From Climacium dendroides (taxonomy: Eukaryota; Streptophyta; Bryopsida; Hypnales; Climaciaceae): 64,000 nucleotides of DNA. Of this stretch, positions 24,327 through 39,000 are shown one piece after another. Position 1 is the stretch's first letter. Each line of letters begins with the position of its first letter. The stretch is taken from assembly GCA_950106755.1 (NCBI GenBank), contig CATNNA010000006.1, forward strand, positions 62,001 to 126,000, written 5' to 3'. The notes below the pieces were generated by a model, which was given only the letters and a program-made list of their open reading frames with translations, was not told where the DNA came from and ran no database searches. Position numbers and translations under genes: made by a program.

Positions 24327-27300
24327 ATGCAAATGTTGCAAGACATCATTTTCAAATTATTTGTAACAACTTATTTTATGGTGTACATTGGAAGGGAATG
24401 CGTGAGAATTTCAAAAAGAGATCGTCCACTTGCCTTGTACTTTGATGCCCAAACTTCAAATCTCATGCACACATCGCGTGATAATAAGAAAACAAAGAAA
24501 TGTGGAAGTTGCCAATGCTCCAAGCCTTCCTTTTCATGTTGGGAAATGGTAATTCAAGGGAAACTTTAAAGGCAATGCGTGACAAATCTATTAAAAAATT
24601 GGATTGGGCATGCCTTGTATTTCGAGGGCCACCATCATTTCAATCCTCATAGACAATGCACGTATGAAAATGAAAGCAAGAAAACGTGATAAATGCAAAT
24701 GTTGCAAGACATCATTTTCAAATTATTTGTAACAACTTATTTTATGGTGTACATTGGAAGGGAATGCGTGAGAATTTCAAAAAGAAATTGTCCACTTCCC
24801 TTGTACTTTGATGCTCAAACTTCAAATCTCATGCACACTTCGCGTGATAATAAGAAAACAAAGCAATGTCGAAGTCGCTAATGCTCCAAGCCTTCCTTTT
24901 CATGTTGGGAAATGGTAACTCAAGGGAAACTTTAAAGGCAATGCGTGACAAATCTATTCGAAAATTGGATTGGGCTTGCCTTGTATTTCGAGGGCCACCA
25001 TCATTTCAATCCTCATAGACATTGCACGTATGAAAATGAAAGCAAGAAAATGTGATAAATGCAAATGTTGCATGACATCATTTTCAAATTATTTGTAACA
25101 ACTTATTTTATGGTGTACATTGGAAGGGAATGCGTGAGAATTTCAAAAAGAGATCGTCCACTTGCCTTGTACTTTGATGCTCAAACTTCAAATCTCATGC
25201 ACACTTCGCGTGATAATAAGAAAACAAAGAAATGTGGAAGTTGCCAATGCTCCAAGCCTTCCTTTTCATGTTCGGAGATGGTATCTCAACGGAAACTTTA
25301 AAGGCAATGCGTGACAAATCTATTAGAAAATTGGATTTGGCTTGCCTTGTATTTCGAGGGCCACCATCATTTCAATCCTCATAGACAATGCACGTATGAA
25401 AATGAAAGCAAGAAATTGTGATAAATGCAAATGTTGCAAGACATCATTTTCAAATTATTTGTAACAACTTATTTTATGGTGTACATTGGAAGGGAATGCG
25501 TGAGAATTTCAAAAAGAGATCGTCCACTTGCCTTGTACTTTGATGCTCAAACTTCAAATCTCATGCACACTGCGCGTGATAATAAGAAAACAAAGAAATG
25601 TGGAAGTTGCCAATGCTCCAAGCCTTCCTTTTCATGTTGGGAAATGGTAACTCAAGGGAAACTTTAAAGGCAATGCGTGACAAATCTATTAGAAAATTGG
25701 ATTTGGCTTGCCTTGTATTTCGAGGGCCACCATCATTTCAATCCTCATAGACAATGCACGTATGAAAATGAAAGCAAGAAAACGTGATAAATGCAAATGT
25801 TGCAAGACATCATTTTCAAATTATTTGTAACAACTTATTTTATGGTGTACATTGGAAGGGAATGCGTGAGAATTTCAAAAAGAGATCGTCCACTTGCCTT
25901 GTACTTTGATGCTCAAACTTCAAATCTCATGCACACATCGCGTGATAATAAGAAAACAAAGAAATGTGGAAGTTGCCAATGCTCCAAGCCTTCCTTTTCA
26001 TGTTGGGAAATGGTAACTCAAGGGAAACTTTAAAGGCAATGCGTGACAAATCTATTAGAAAATTGGATTTGGCTTGCCTTGTATTTCGAGGGCCACCATC
26101 ATTTCAATCCTCATAGACATTGCACGTATGAAAATGAAAGCAAGAAAATGTGATAAATGCAAATGTTGCAAGACATCATTTTCAAATTATTTGTAACAAC
26201 TTATTTTATGGTGTACATTGGAAGGGAATGCGTGAGAATTTCAAAAAGAGATCGTCCACTTGCCTTGTACTTTGATGCCCAAACTTCAAATCTCATGCAC
26301 ACATCGCGTGATAATAAGAAAACAAAGCAATGTGGAAGTTGCCAATGCTCCAAGCCTTCCTTTTCATGTTCGGAGATGGTAACTCAACGGAAACTTTAAA
26401 GGCAATGCGTGACAAATCTATTGAAAAATTGGATTGGGCTTGCCTTGTATTTCGAGGGCCACCATCATTTCAATCCTCATAGACATTGCACGTATGAAAA
26501 TGAAAGCAAGAAAATGTGATAAATGCAAATGTTGCAAGACATCATTTTCAAATTATTTGTAACAACTTATTTTATGGTGTACATTGGAAGGGAATGCGTG
26601 AGAATTTCAAAAAGAGATCGTCCACTTGCCTTGTACTTTGATGCCCAAACTTCAAATCTCATGCACACATCGCGTGATAATAAGAAAACAAAGCAATGTG
26701 GAAGTTGCCAATGCTCCAAGCCTTCCTTTTCATGTTCGGAGATGGTATCTCAACGGAAACTTTAAAGGCAATGCGTGACAAATCTATTAGAAAATTGGAT
26801 TTGGCTTGCCTTGTATTTCGAGGGCCACCATCATTTCAATCCTCATAGACAATGCACGTATGAAAATGAAAGCAAGAAAATGTGATAAATGCAAATGTTG
26901 CAAGACATCATTTTCAAATTATTTGTAACAACTTATTTTATGGTGTACATTGGAAGGGAATGCGTGAGAATTTCAAAAAGAGATCGTCCACTTGCCTTGT
27001 ACTTTGATGCCCAAACTTCAAATCTCATGCACACATCGCGTGATAATAAGAAAACAAAGAAATGTGGAAGTTGCCAATGCTCCAAGCCTTCCTTTTCATG
27101 TTGGGAAATGGTAATTCAAGGGAAACTTTAAAGGCAATGCGTGACAAATCTATTAGAAAATTGGATTGGGCATGCCTTGTATTTCGAGGGCCACCATCAT
27201 TTCAATCCTCATAGACAATGCACGTATGAAAATGAAAGCAAGAAAACGTGATAAATGCAAATGTTGCAAGACATCATTTTCAAATTATTTGTAACAACTT

Positions 27301-28718
27301 ATTTTATGGTGTACATTGGAAGGGAATGCGTGAGAATTTCAAAAAGAAATTGTCCACTTCCCTTGTACTTTGATGCTCAAACTTCAAATCTCATGCACAC
27401 TTCGCGTGATAATAAGAAAACAAAGCAATGTCGAAGTCGCTAATGCTCCAAGCCTTCCTTTTCATGTTGGGAAATGGTAACTCAACGGAAACTTTAAAGG
27501 CAATGCGTGACAAATCTATTAGAAAATTGGATTGGGCTTGCCTTGTATTTCGAGGGCCACCATCATTTCAATCCTCATAGACATTGCACGTATGAAAATG
27601 AAAGCAAGAAAATGTGATAAATGCAAATGTTGCATGACATCATTTTCAAATTATTTGTAACAACTTATTTTATGGTGTACATTGGAAGGGAATGCGTGAG
27701 AATTTCAAAAAGAGATCGTCCACTTGCCTTGTACTTTGATGCTCAAACTTCAAATCTCATGCACACTTCGCGTGATAATAAGAAAACAAAGAAATGTGGA
27801 AGTTGCCAATGCTCCAAGCCTTCCTTTTCATGTTCGGAGATGGTATCTCAACGGAAACTTTAAAGGCAATGCGTGACAAATCTATTAGAAAATTGGATTT
27901 GGCTTGCCTTGTATTTCGAGGGCCACCATCATTTCAATCCTCATAGACAATGCACGTATGAAAATGAAAGCAAGAAATTGTGATAAATGCAAATGTTGCA
28001 TGACATCATTTTCAAATTATTTGTAACAACTTATTTTATGGTGTACATTGGAAGGGAATACGTGAGAATTTCAAAAAGAGATCGTCCACTTGCCTTGTAC
28101 TTTGATGCTCAAACTTCAAATCTCATGCACACTTCGCGTGATAATAAGAAAACAAAGCAATGTCGAAGTCGCTAATGCTCCAAGCCTTCCTTTTCATGTT
28201 GGGAAATGGTAACTCAAGGGAAACTTTAAAGGCAATGCGTGACAAATCTATTAGAAAATTGGATTGGGCTTGCCTTGTATTTCGAGGGCCACCATCATTT
28301 CAATCCTCATAGACATTGCACGTATGAAAATGAAAGCAAGAAAATGTGATAAATGCAAATGTTGCATGACATCATTTTCAAATTATTTGTAACAACTTAT
28401 TTTATGGTGTACATTGGAAGGGAATACGTGAGAATTTCAAAAAGAGATCGTCCACTTGCCTTGTACTTTGATGCTCAAACTTCAAATCTCATGCACACTT
28501 TGCGTGATAATAAGAAAACAAAGAAATGTAGAAGTTGCCAATGCTCCAAGCCTTCCTTTTCATGTTCGGAGATGGTATCTCAACGGAAACTTTAAAGGCA
28601 ATGCGTGACAAATCTATTAGAAAATTGGATTTGGCTTGCCTTGTATTTCGAGGGCCACCATCATTTCAATCCTCATAGACAATGCACGTATGAAAATGAA
28701 AGCAAGAAATTGTGATAA
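24327..28718 (+). repeat. Seven-unit (2562 bp) segmental repeat, second copy altered
   Basis: Units 24327, 24693 and 25059 recur at 26889, 27255 and 27621. Key markers are 'gggcatgcc' (24609 and 27171, exactly 2562 bp apart), GAAATTGTCC with 'cacttcccttg', and 'tgcatgacatc'. In the second copy two further 'tgcatgacatc' units (27987 and 28353, both with 'gggaatacgtg') follow before the counterpart of 25425 at 28719. Confidence 0.8.
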
Positions 28719-30914
28719 ATGCAAATGTTGCAAGACATCATTTTCAAATTATTTGTAACAACTTATTTTATGGTGTACATTGGAAGGGAATGCGTGAGAA
28801 TTTCAAAAAGAGATCGTCCACTTGCCTTGTACTTTGATGCTCAAACTTCAAATCTCATGCACACTGCGCGTGATAATAAGAAAACAAAGAAATGTGGAAG
28901 TTGCCAATGCTCCAAGCCTTCCTTTTCATGTTGGGAAATGGTAACTCAACGGAAACTTTAAAGGCAATGCGTGACAAATCTATTAGAAAATTGGATTTGG
29001 CTTGCCTTGTATTTCGAGGGCCACCATCATTTCAATCCTCATAGACATTGCACGTATGAAAATGAAAGCAAGAAAATGTGATAAATGCAAATGTTGCAAG
29101 ACATCATTTTCAAATTATTTGTAACAACTTATTTTATGGTGTACATTGGAAGGGAATGCGTGAGAATTTCAAAAAGAGATCGTCCACTTGCCTTGTACTT
29201 TGATGCCCAAACTTCAAATCTCATGCACACATCGCGTGATAATAAGAAAACAAAGAAATGTGGAAGTTGCCAATGCTCCAAGCCTTCCTTTTCATGTTGG
29301 GAAATGGTAACTCAACGGAAACTTTAAAGGCAATGCGTGACAAATCTATTGAAAAATTGGATTGGGCTTGCCTTGTATTTCGAGGGCCACCATCATTTCA
29401 ATCCTCATAGACATTGCACGTATGAAAATGAAAGCAAGAAAATGTGATAAATGCAAATGTTGCAAGACATCATTTTCAAATTATTTGTAACAACTTATTT
29501 TATGGTGTACATTGGAAGGGAATGCGTGAGAATTTCAAAAAGAGATCGTCCACTTGCCTTGTACTTTGATGCCCAAACTTCAAATCTCATGCACACTTCG
29601 CGTGATAATAAGAAAACAAAGCAATGTCGAAGTCGCTAATGCTCGAAGCCTTCCTTTTCATGTTGGGAAATGGTAACTCAACGGAAACTTTAAAGGCAAT
29701 GTGTGACAAATCTATTGAAAAATTGGATTTGGCTTGCCTTGTATTTCGAGGGCCACCATCATTTCAATCCTCATAGACATTGCACGTATGAAAATGAAAG
29801 CAAGAAAATGTGATAAATGCAAATGTTGCAAGACATCATTTTCAAATTATTTGTAACAACTTATTTTATGGTGTACATTGGAAGGGAATGCGTGAGAATT
29901 TCAAAAAGAGATCGTCCACTTGCCTTGTACTTTGATGCTCAAACTTCAAATCTCATGAACACATCGCGTGATAATAAGAAAACAAAGAAATGTGGAAGTT
30001 GCCAATGCTCCAAGCCTTCCTTTTCATGTTGGGAAATGGTAACTCAAGGGAAACTTTAAAGGCAATGCGTGACAAATCTATTGAAAAATTGGATTTGGCT
30101 TGCCTTGTATTTCGAGGGCCACCATCATTTCAATCCTCATAGACATTGCACGTATGAAAATGAAAGCAAGAAAATGTGATAAATGCAAATGTTGCAAGAC
30201 ATCATTTTCAAATTATTTGTAACAACTTATTTTATGGTGTACATTGGAAGGGAATGCGTGAGAATTTCAAAAAGAGATCGTCCACTTGCCTTGTACTTTG
30301 ATGCCCAAACTTCAAATCTCATGCACACATCGCGTGATAATAAGAAAACAAAGAAATGTGGAAGTTGCCAATGCTCCAAGCCTTCCTTTTCATGTTGGGA
30401 AATGGTAACTCAACGGAAACTTTAAAGGCAATGCGTGACAAATCTATTGAAAAATTGGATTTGGCTTGCCTTGTATTTCGAGGGCCACCATCATTTCAAT
30501 CCTCATAGACATTGCACGTATGAAAATGAAAGCAAGAAAATGTGATAAATGCAAATGTTGCAAGACATCATTTTCAAATTATTTGTAACAACTTATTTTA
30601 TGGTGTACATTGGAAGGGAATGCGTGAGAATTTCAAAAAGAGATCGTCCACTTGCCTTGTACTTTGATGCCCAAACTTCAAATCTCATGCACACTTCGCG
30701 TGATAATAAGAAAACAAAGCAATGTGGAAGTTGCCAATGCTCCAAGCCTTCCTTTTCATGTTGGAAAATGGTAACTCAACGGAAACTTTAAAGGCAATGC
30801 GTGACAAATCTATTGAAAAATTGGATTTGGCTTGCCTTGTATTTCGAGGGCCACCATCATTTCAATCCTCATAGACATTGCACGTATGAAAATGAAAGCA
30901 AGAAAATGTGATAA

Positions 30915-32012
30915 ATGCAAATGTTGCAAGACATCATTTTCAAATTATTTGTAACAACTTATTTTATGGTGTACATTGGAAGGGAATGCGTGAGAATTTC
31001 AAAAAGAGATCGTCCACTTGCCTTGTACTTTGATGCCCAAACTTCAAATCTCATGCACACATCGCGTGATAATAAGAAAACAAAGAAATGTGGAAGTTGC
31101 CAATGCTCCAAGCCTTCCTTTTCATGTTCGGAGATGGTATCTCAAGGGAAACTTTAAAGGCAATGCGTGACAAATCTATTAGAAAATTGGATTTGGCTTG
31201 CCTTGTATTTCGAGGGCCACCATCATTTCAATCCTCATAGACATTGCACGTATGAAAATGAAAGCAAGAAAATGTGATAAATGCAAATGTTGCAAGACAT
31301 CATTTTCAAATTATTTGTAACAACTTATTTTATGGTGTACATTGGAAGGGAATGCGTGAGAATTTCAAAAAGAGATCGTCCACTTGCCTTGTACTTTGAT
31401 GCCCAAACTTCAAATCTCATGCACACATCGCGTGATAATAAGAAAACAAAGAAATGTGGAAGTTGCCAATGCTCCAAGCCTTCCTTTTCATGTTCGGAGA
31501 TGGTATCTCAAGGGAAACTTTAAAGGCAATGCGTGACAAATCTATTAGAAAATTGGATTTGGCTTGCCTTGTATTTCGAGGGCCACCATCATTTCAATCC
31601 TCATAGACATTGCACGTATGAAAATGAAAGCAAGAAAATGTGATAAATGCAAATGTTGCAAGACATCATTTTCAAATTATTTGTAACAACTTATTTTATG
31701 GTGTACATTGGAAGGGAATGCGTGAGAATTTCAAAAAGAGATCGTCCACTTGCCTTGTACTTTGATGCCCAAACTTCAAATCTCATGCACACATCGCGTG
31801 ATAATAAGAAAACAAAGAAATGTGGAAGTTGCCAATGCTCCAAGCCTTCCTTTTCATGTTCGGAGATGGTATCTCAAGGGAAACTTTAAAGGCAATGCGT
31901 GACAAATCTATTAGAAAATTGGATTTGGCTTGCCTTGTATTTCGAGGGCCACCATCATTTCAATCCTCATAGACATTGCACGTATGAAAATGAAAGCAAG
32001 AAAATGTGATAA
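30915..32012 (+). repeat. Three consecutive apparently identical units
   Basis: Units 30915, 31281 and 31647 read the same by eye over their full length, including the combination 'ttcggagatggtatctc' followed by 'aagggaaac', which is found in no other unit. This is the most homogeneous run in the window and suggests a very recent single-unit triplication. Confidence 0.8.
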
Positions 32013-32378
32013 ATGCAAATGTTGCAAGACATCATTTTCAAATTATTTGTAACAACTTATTTTATGGTGTACATTGGAAGGGAATGCGTGAGAATTTCAA
32101 AAAGAGATCGTCCACTTGCCTTGTACTTTGATGCCCAAACTTCAAATCTCATGCACACTTCGCGTGATAATAAGAAAACAAAGAAATGTGGAAGTTGCCA
32201 ATGCTCCAAGCCTTCCTTTTCATGTTGGAAAATGGTAACTCAACGGAAACTTTAAAGGCAATGCGTGACAAATCTATTGAAAAATTGGATTTGGCTTGCC
32301 TTGTATTTCGAGGGCCACCATCATTTCAATCCTCATAGACATTGCACGTATGAAAATGAAAGCAAGAAAATGTGATAA

Positions 32379-34574
32379 ATGCAAATGTTGCAAGACATCA
32401 TTTTCAAATTATTTGTAACAACTTATTTTATGGTGTACATTGGAAGGGAATGCGTGAGAATTTCAAAAAGAGATCGTCCACTTGCCTTGTACTTTGATGC
32501 TCAAACTTCAAATCTCATGCACACATCGCGTGATAATAAGAAAACAAAGAAATGTGGAAGTTGCCAATGCTCCAAGCCTTCCTTTTCATGTTGGAAAATG
32601 GTAATTCAAGGGAAACTTTAAAGGCAATGCGTGACAAATCTATTAGAAAATTGGATTTGGCTTGCCTTGTATTTCGAGGGCCACCATCATTTCAATCCTC
32701 ATAGACATTGCACGTATGAAAATGAAAGCAAGAAAATGTGATAAATGCAAATGTTGCAAAACATCATTTTCAAATTATTTGTAACAACTTATTTTATGGT
32801 GTACATTGGAAGGGAATGCGTGAGAATTTCAAAAAGAGATCGTCCACTTGCCTTGTACTTTGATGCCCAAACTTCAAATCTCATGCACACATCGCGTGAT
32901 AATAAGAAAACAAAGAAATGTGGAAGTTGCCAATGCTCCAAGCCTTCCTTTTCATGTTCGGAGATGGTATCTCAACGGAAACTTTAAAGGCAATGCGTGA
33001 CAAATCTATTAGAAAATTGGATTTGGCTTGCCTTGTATTTCGAGGGCCACCATCATTTCAATCCTCATAGACAATGCACGTATGAAAATGAAAGCAAGAA
33101 AATGTGATAAATGCAAATGTTGCAAGACATCATTTTCAAATTATTTGTAACAACTTATTTTATGGTGTACATTGGAAGGGAATGCGTGAGAATTTCAAAA
33201 AGAGATCGTCCACTTGCCTTGTACTTTGATGCCCAAACTTCAAATCTCATGCACACATCGCGTGATAATAAGAAAACAAAGAAATGTGGAAGTTGCCAAT
33301 GCTCCAAGCCTTCCTTTTCATGTTGGGAAATGGTAATTCAACGGAAACTTTAAAGGCAATGCGTGACAAATCTATTGAAAAATTGGATTTGGCTTGCCTT
33401 GTATTTCGAGGGCCACCATCATTTCAATCCTCATAGACATTGCACGTATGAAAATGAAAGCAAGAAAATGTGATAAATGCAAATGTTGCAAGACATCATT
33501 TTCAAATTATTTGTAACAACTTATTTTATGGTGTACATTGGAAGGGAATGCGTGAGAATTTCAAAAAGAGATCGTCCACTTGCCTTGTACTTTGATGCCC
33601 AAACTTCAAATCTCATGCACACATCGCGTGATAATAAGAAAACAAAGAAATGTGGAAGTTGCCAATGCTCCAAGCCTTCCTTTTCATGTTGGGAAATGGT
33701 AATTCAAGGGAAACTTTAAAGGCAATGCGTGACAAATCTATTAAAAAATTGGATTGGGCATGCCTTGTATTTCGAGGGCCACCATCATTTCAATCCTCAT
33801 AGACAATGCACGTATGAAAATGAAAGCAAGAAAACGTGATAAATGCAAATGTTGCAAGACATCATTTTCAAATTATTTGTAACAACTTATTTTATGGTGT
33901 ACATTGGAAGGGAATGCGTGAGAATTTCAAAAAGAAATTGTCCACTTCCCTTGTACTTTGATGCTCAAACTTCAAATCTCATGCACACTTCGCGTGATAA
34001 TAAGAAAACAAAGCAATGTCGAAGTCGCCAATGCTCCAAGCCTTCCTTTTCATGTTGGGAAATGGTAACTCAAGGGAAACTTTAAAGGCAATGCGTGACA
34101 AATCTATTAGAAAATTGGATTTGGCTTGCCTTGTATTTCGAGGGCCACCATCATTTCAATCCTCATAGACATTGCACGTATGAAAATGAAAGCAAGAAAA
34201 TGTGATAAATGCAAATGTTGCATGACATCATTTTCAAATTATTTGTAACAACTTATTTTATGGTGTACATTGGAAGGGAATGCGTGAGAATTTCAAAAAG
34301 AGATCGTCCACTTGCCTTGTACTTTGATGCTCAAACTTCAAATCTCATGCACACTTCGCGTGATAATAAGAAAACAAAGAAATGTGGAAGTTGCCAATGC
34401 TCCAAGCCTTCCTTTTCATGTTCGGAGATGGTATCTCAACGGAAACTTTAAAGGCAATGGGTGACAAATCTATTAGAAAATTGGATTTGGCTTGCCTTGT
34501 ATTTCGAGGGCCACCATCATTTCAATCCTCATAGACAATGCACGTATGAAAATGAAAGCAAGAAATTGTGATAA
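32379..34574 (+). repeat. Distant copy of the 23229-25424 segment (9150 bp apart)
   Basis: Six units (32379 to 34209) match 23229 to 25059 in order: 'ttggaaaatggtaattc', then 'ttcggagatggtatctc', two 'ttgggaaatgg' units, the GAAATTGTCC unit preceded by 'gggcatgcc', and the 'tgcatgacatc' unit. The offset is 9150 bp, which is 25 units. In this copy the GAAATTGTCC unit (33843) reads 'gtcgccaatg', so it lacks the stop created by 'gtcgctaatg'. Confidence 0.75.
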
Positions 34575-36038
34575 ATGCAAATGTTGCAAGACATCATTTT
34601 CAAATTATTTGTAACAACTTATTTTATGGTGTACATTGGAAGGGAATGCGTGAGAATTTCAAAAAGAGATCGTCCACTTGCCTTGTACTTTGATGCCCAA
34701 ACTTCAAATCTCATGCACACATCGCGTGATAATAAGAAAACAAAGAAATGTGGAAGTTGCCAATGCTCCAAGCCTTCCTTTTCATGTTGGGAAATGGTAA
34801 TTCAACGGAAACTTTAAAGGCAATGCGTGACAAATCTATTGAAAAATTGGATTGGGCTTGCCTTGTATTTCGAGGGCCACCATCATTTCAATCCTCATAG
34901 ACATTGCACGTATGAAAATGAAAGCAAGAAAATGTGATAAATGCAAATGTTGCAAGACATCATTTTCAAATTATTTGTAACAACTTATTTTATGGTGTAC
35001 ATTGGAAGGGAATGCGTGAGAATTTCAAAAAGAGATCGTCCACTTGCCTTGTACTTTGATGCTCAAACTTCAAATCTCATGCACACTTCGCGTGATAATA
35101 AGAAAACAAAGCAATGTCGAAGTCGCTAATGCTCCAAGCCTTCCTTTTCATGTTGGGAAATGGTAACTCAAGGGAAACTTTAAAGGCAATGCGTGACAAA
35201 TCTATTAGAAAATTGGATTTGGCTTGCCTTGTATTTCGAGGGCCACCATCATTTCAATCCTCATAGACATTGCACGTATGAAAATGAAAGCAAGAAAATG
35301 TGATAAATGCAAATGTTGCAAGACATCATTTTCAAATTATTTGTAACAACTTATTTTATGGTGTACATTGGAAGGGAATGCGTGAGAATTTCAAAAAGAG
35401 ATCGTCCACTTGCCTTGTACTTTGATGCTCAAACTTCAAATCTCATGCACACATCGCGTGATAATAAGAAAACAAAGAAATGTGGAAGTTGCCAATGCTC
35501 CAAGCCTTCCTTTTCATGTTGGAAAATGGTAATTCAAGGGAAACTTTAAAGGCAATGCGTGACAAATCTATTAGAAAATTGGATTTGGCTTGCCTTGTAT
35601 TTCGAGGGCCACCATCATTTCAATCCTCATAGACATTGCACGTATGAAAATGAAAGCAAGAAAATGTGATAAATGCAAATGTTGCAAGACATCATTTTCA
35701 AATTATTTGTAACAACTTATTTTATGGTGTACATTGGAAGGGAATGCGTGAGAATTTCAAAAAGAGATCGTCCACTTGCCTTGTACTTTGATGCCCAAAC
35801 TTCAAATCTCATGCACACATCGCGTGATAATAAGAAAACAAAGAAATGTGGAAGTTGCCAATGCTCCAAGCCTTCCTTTTCATGTTCGGAGATGGTATCT
35901 CAACGGAAACTTTAAAGGCAATGCGTGACAAATCTATTAGAAAATTGGATTTGGCTTGCCTTGTATTTCGAGGGCCACCATCATTTCAATCCTCATAGAC
36001 AATGCACGTATGAAAATGAAAGCAAGAAAATGTGATAA

Positions 36039-39000
36039 ATGCAAATGTTGCAAGACATCATTTTCAAATTATTTGTAACAACTTATTTTATGGTGTACAT
36101 TGGAAGGGAATGCGTGAGAATTTCAAAAAGAGATCGTCCACTTGCCTTGTACTTTGATGCTCAAACTTCAAATCTCATGCACACATCGCGTGATAATAAG
36201 AAAACAAAGAAATGTGGAAGTTGCCAATGCTCCAAGCCTTCCTTTTCATGTTGGGAAATGGTAACTCAACCGAAACTTTAAAGGCAATGCGTGACAAATC
36301 TATTAGAAAATTGGATTTGGCTTGCCTTGTATTTCGAGGGCCACCATCATTTCAATCCTCATAGACATTGCACGTATGAAAATGAAAGCAAGAAAATGTG
36401 ATAAATGCAAATGTTGCAAGACATCATTTTCAAATTATTTGTAACAACTTATTTTATGGTGTACATTGGAAGGGAATGCGTGAGAATTTCAAAAAGAGAT
36501 CGTCCACTTGCCTTGTACTTTGATGCCCAAACTTCAAATCTCATGCACACATCGCGTGATAATAAGAAAACAAAGAAATGTGGAAGTTGCCAATGCTCCA
36601 AGCCTTCCTTTTCATGTTGGGAAATGGTAACTCAACGGAAACTTTAAAGGCAATGCGTGACAAATCTATTGAGAAATTGGATTGGGCTTGCCTTGTATTT
36701 CGAGGGCCACCATCATTTCAATCCTCATAGACATTGCACGTATGAAAATGAAAGCAAGAAAATGTGATAAATGCAAATGTTGCAAGACATCATTTTCAAA
36801 TTATTTGTAACAACTTATTTTATGGTGTACATTGGAAGGGAATGCGTGAGAATTTCAAAAAGAGATCGTCCACTTGCCTTGTACTTTGATGCCCAAACTT
36901 CAAATCTCATGCACACTTCGCGTGATAATAAGAAAACAAAGCAATGTCGAAGTCGCTAATGCTCCAAGCCTTCCTTTTCATGTTGGGAAATGGTAACTCA
37001 ACGGAAACTTTAAAGGCAATGCGTGACAAATCTATTGAAAAATTGGATTTGGCTTGCCTTGTATTTCGAGGGCCACCATCATTTCAATCCTCATAGACAT
37101 TGCACGTATGAAAATGAAAGCAAGAAAATGTGATAAATGCAAATGTTGCAAGACATCATTTTCAAATTATTTGTAACAACTTATTTTATGGTGTACATTG
37201 GAAGGGAATGCGTGAGAATTTCAAAAAGAGATCGTCCACTTGCCTTGTACTTTGATGCGCAAACTTCAAATCTCATGAACACATCGCGTGATAATAAGAA
37301 AACAAAGAAATGTGGAAGTTGCCAATGCTCCAAGCCTTCCTTTTCATGTTGGGAAATGGTAACTCAAGGGAAACTTTAAAGGCAATGCGTGACAAATCTA
37401 TTGAAAAATTGGATTTGGCTTGCCTTGTATTTCGAGGGCCACCATCATTTCAATCCTCATAGACATTGCACGTATGAAAATGAAAGCAAGAAAATGTGAT
37501 AAATGCAAATGTTGCAAGACATCATTTTCAAATTATTTGTAACAACTTATTTTATGGTGTACATTGGAAGGGAATGCGTGAGAATTTCAAAAAGAGATCG
37601 TCCACTTGCCTTGTACTTTGATGCTCAAACTTCAAATCTCATGCACACATCGCGTGATAATAAGAAAACAAAGAAATGTGGAAGTTGCCAATGCTCCAAG
37701 CCTTCCTTTTCATGTTGGGAAATGGTAACTCAACGGAAACTTTAAAGGCAATGCGTGACAAATCTATTCGAAAATTGGATTTGGCTTGCCTTGTATTTCG
37801 AGGGCCACCATCATTTCAATCCTCATAGACATTGCACGTATGAAAATGAAAGCAAGAAAATGTGATAAATGCAAATGTTGCAAGACATCATTTTCAAATT
37901 ATTTGTAACAACTTATTTTATGGTGTACATTGGAAGGGAATGCGTGAGAATTTCAAAAAGAGATCGTCCACTTGCCTTGTACTTTGATGCGCAAACTTCA
38001 AATCTCATGAACACATCGCGTGATAATAAGAAAACAAAGAAATGTGGAAGTTGCCAATGCTCCAAGCCTTCCTTTTCATGTTGGGAAATGGTAACTCAAG
38101 GGAAACTTTAAAGGCAATGCGTGACAAATCTATTGAAAAATTGGATTTGGCTTGCCTTGTATTTCGAGGGCCACCATCATTTCAATCCTCATAGACATTG
38201 CACGTATGAAAATGAAAGCAAGAAAATGTGATAAATGCAAATGTTGCAAGACATCATTTTCAAATTATTTGTAACAACTTATTTTATGGTGTACATTGGA
38301 AGGGAATGCGTGAGAATTTCAAAAAGAGATCGTCCACTTGCCTTGTACATTGATGCTCAAACTTCAAATCTCATGCACACATCGCGTGATAATAAGAAAA
38401 CAAAGAAATGTGGAAGTTGCCAATGCTCCAAGCCTTCCTTTTCATGTTGGGAAATGGTAACTCAACGGAAACTTTAAAGGCAATGCGTGACAAATCTATT
38501 CGAAAATTGGATTTGGCTTGCCTTGTATTTCGAGGGCCACCATCATTTCAATCCTCATAGACATTGCACGTATCAAAATGAAAGCAAGAAATTGTGATAA
38601 ATGCAAATGTTGCAAGACATCATTTTCAAATTATTTGTAACAACTTATTTTATGGTGTACATTGGAAGGGAATGCGTGAGAATTTCAAAAAGAGATCGTC
38701 CACTTGCCTTGTACTTTGATGCTCAAACTTCAAATCTCATGCACACTTTGCGTGATAATAAGAAAACAAAGAAATGTGGAAGTTGCCAATGCTCCAAGCC
38801 TTCCTTTTCATGTTGGGAAATGGTAACTCAACCGAAACTTTAAAGGCAATGCGTGACAAATCTATTAGAAAATTGGATTTGGCTTGCCTTGTATTTCGAG
38901 GGCCACCATCATTTCAATCCTCATAGACATTGCACGTATGAAAATGAAAGCAAGAAAATGTGATAAATGCAAATGTTGCAAGACATCATTTTCAAATTAT

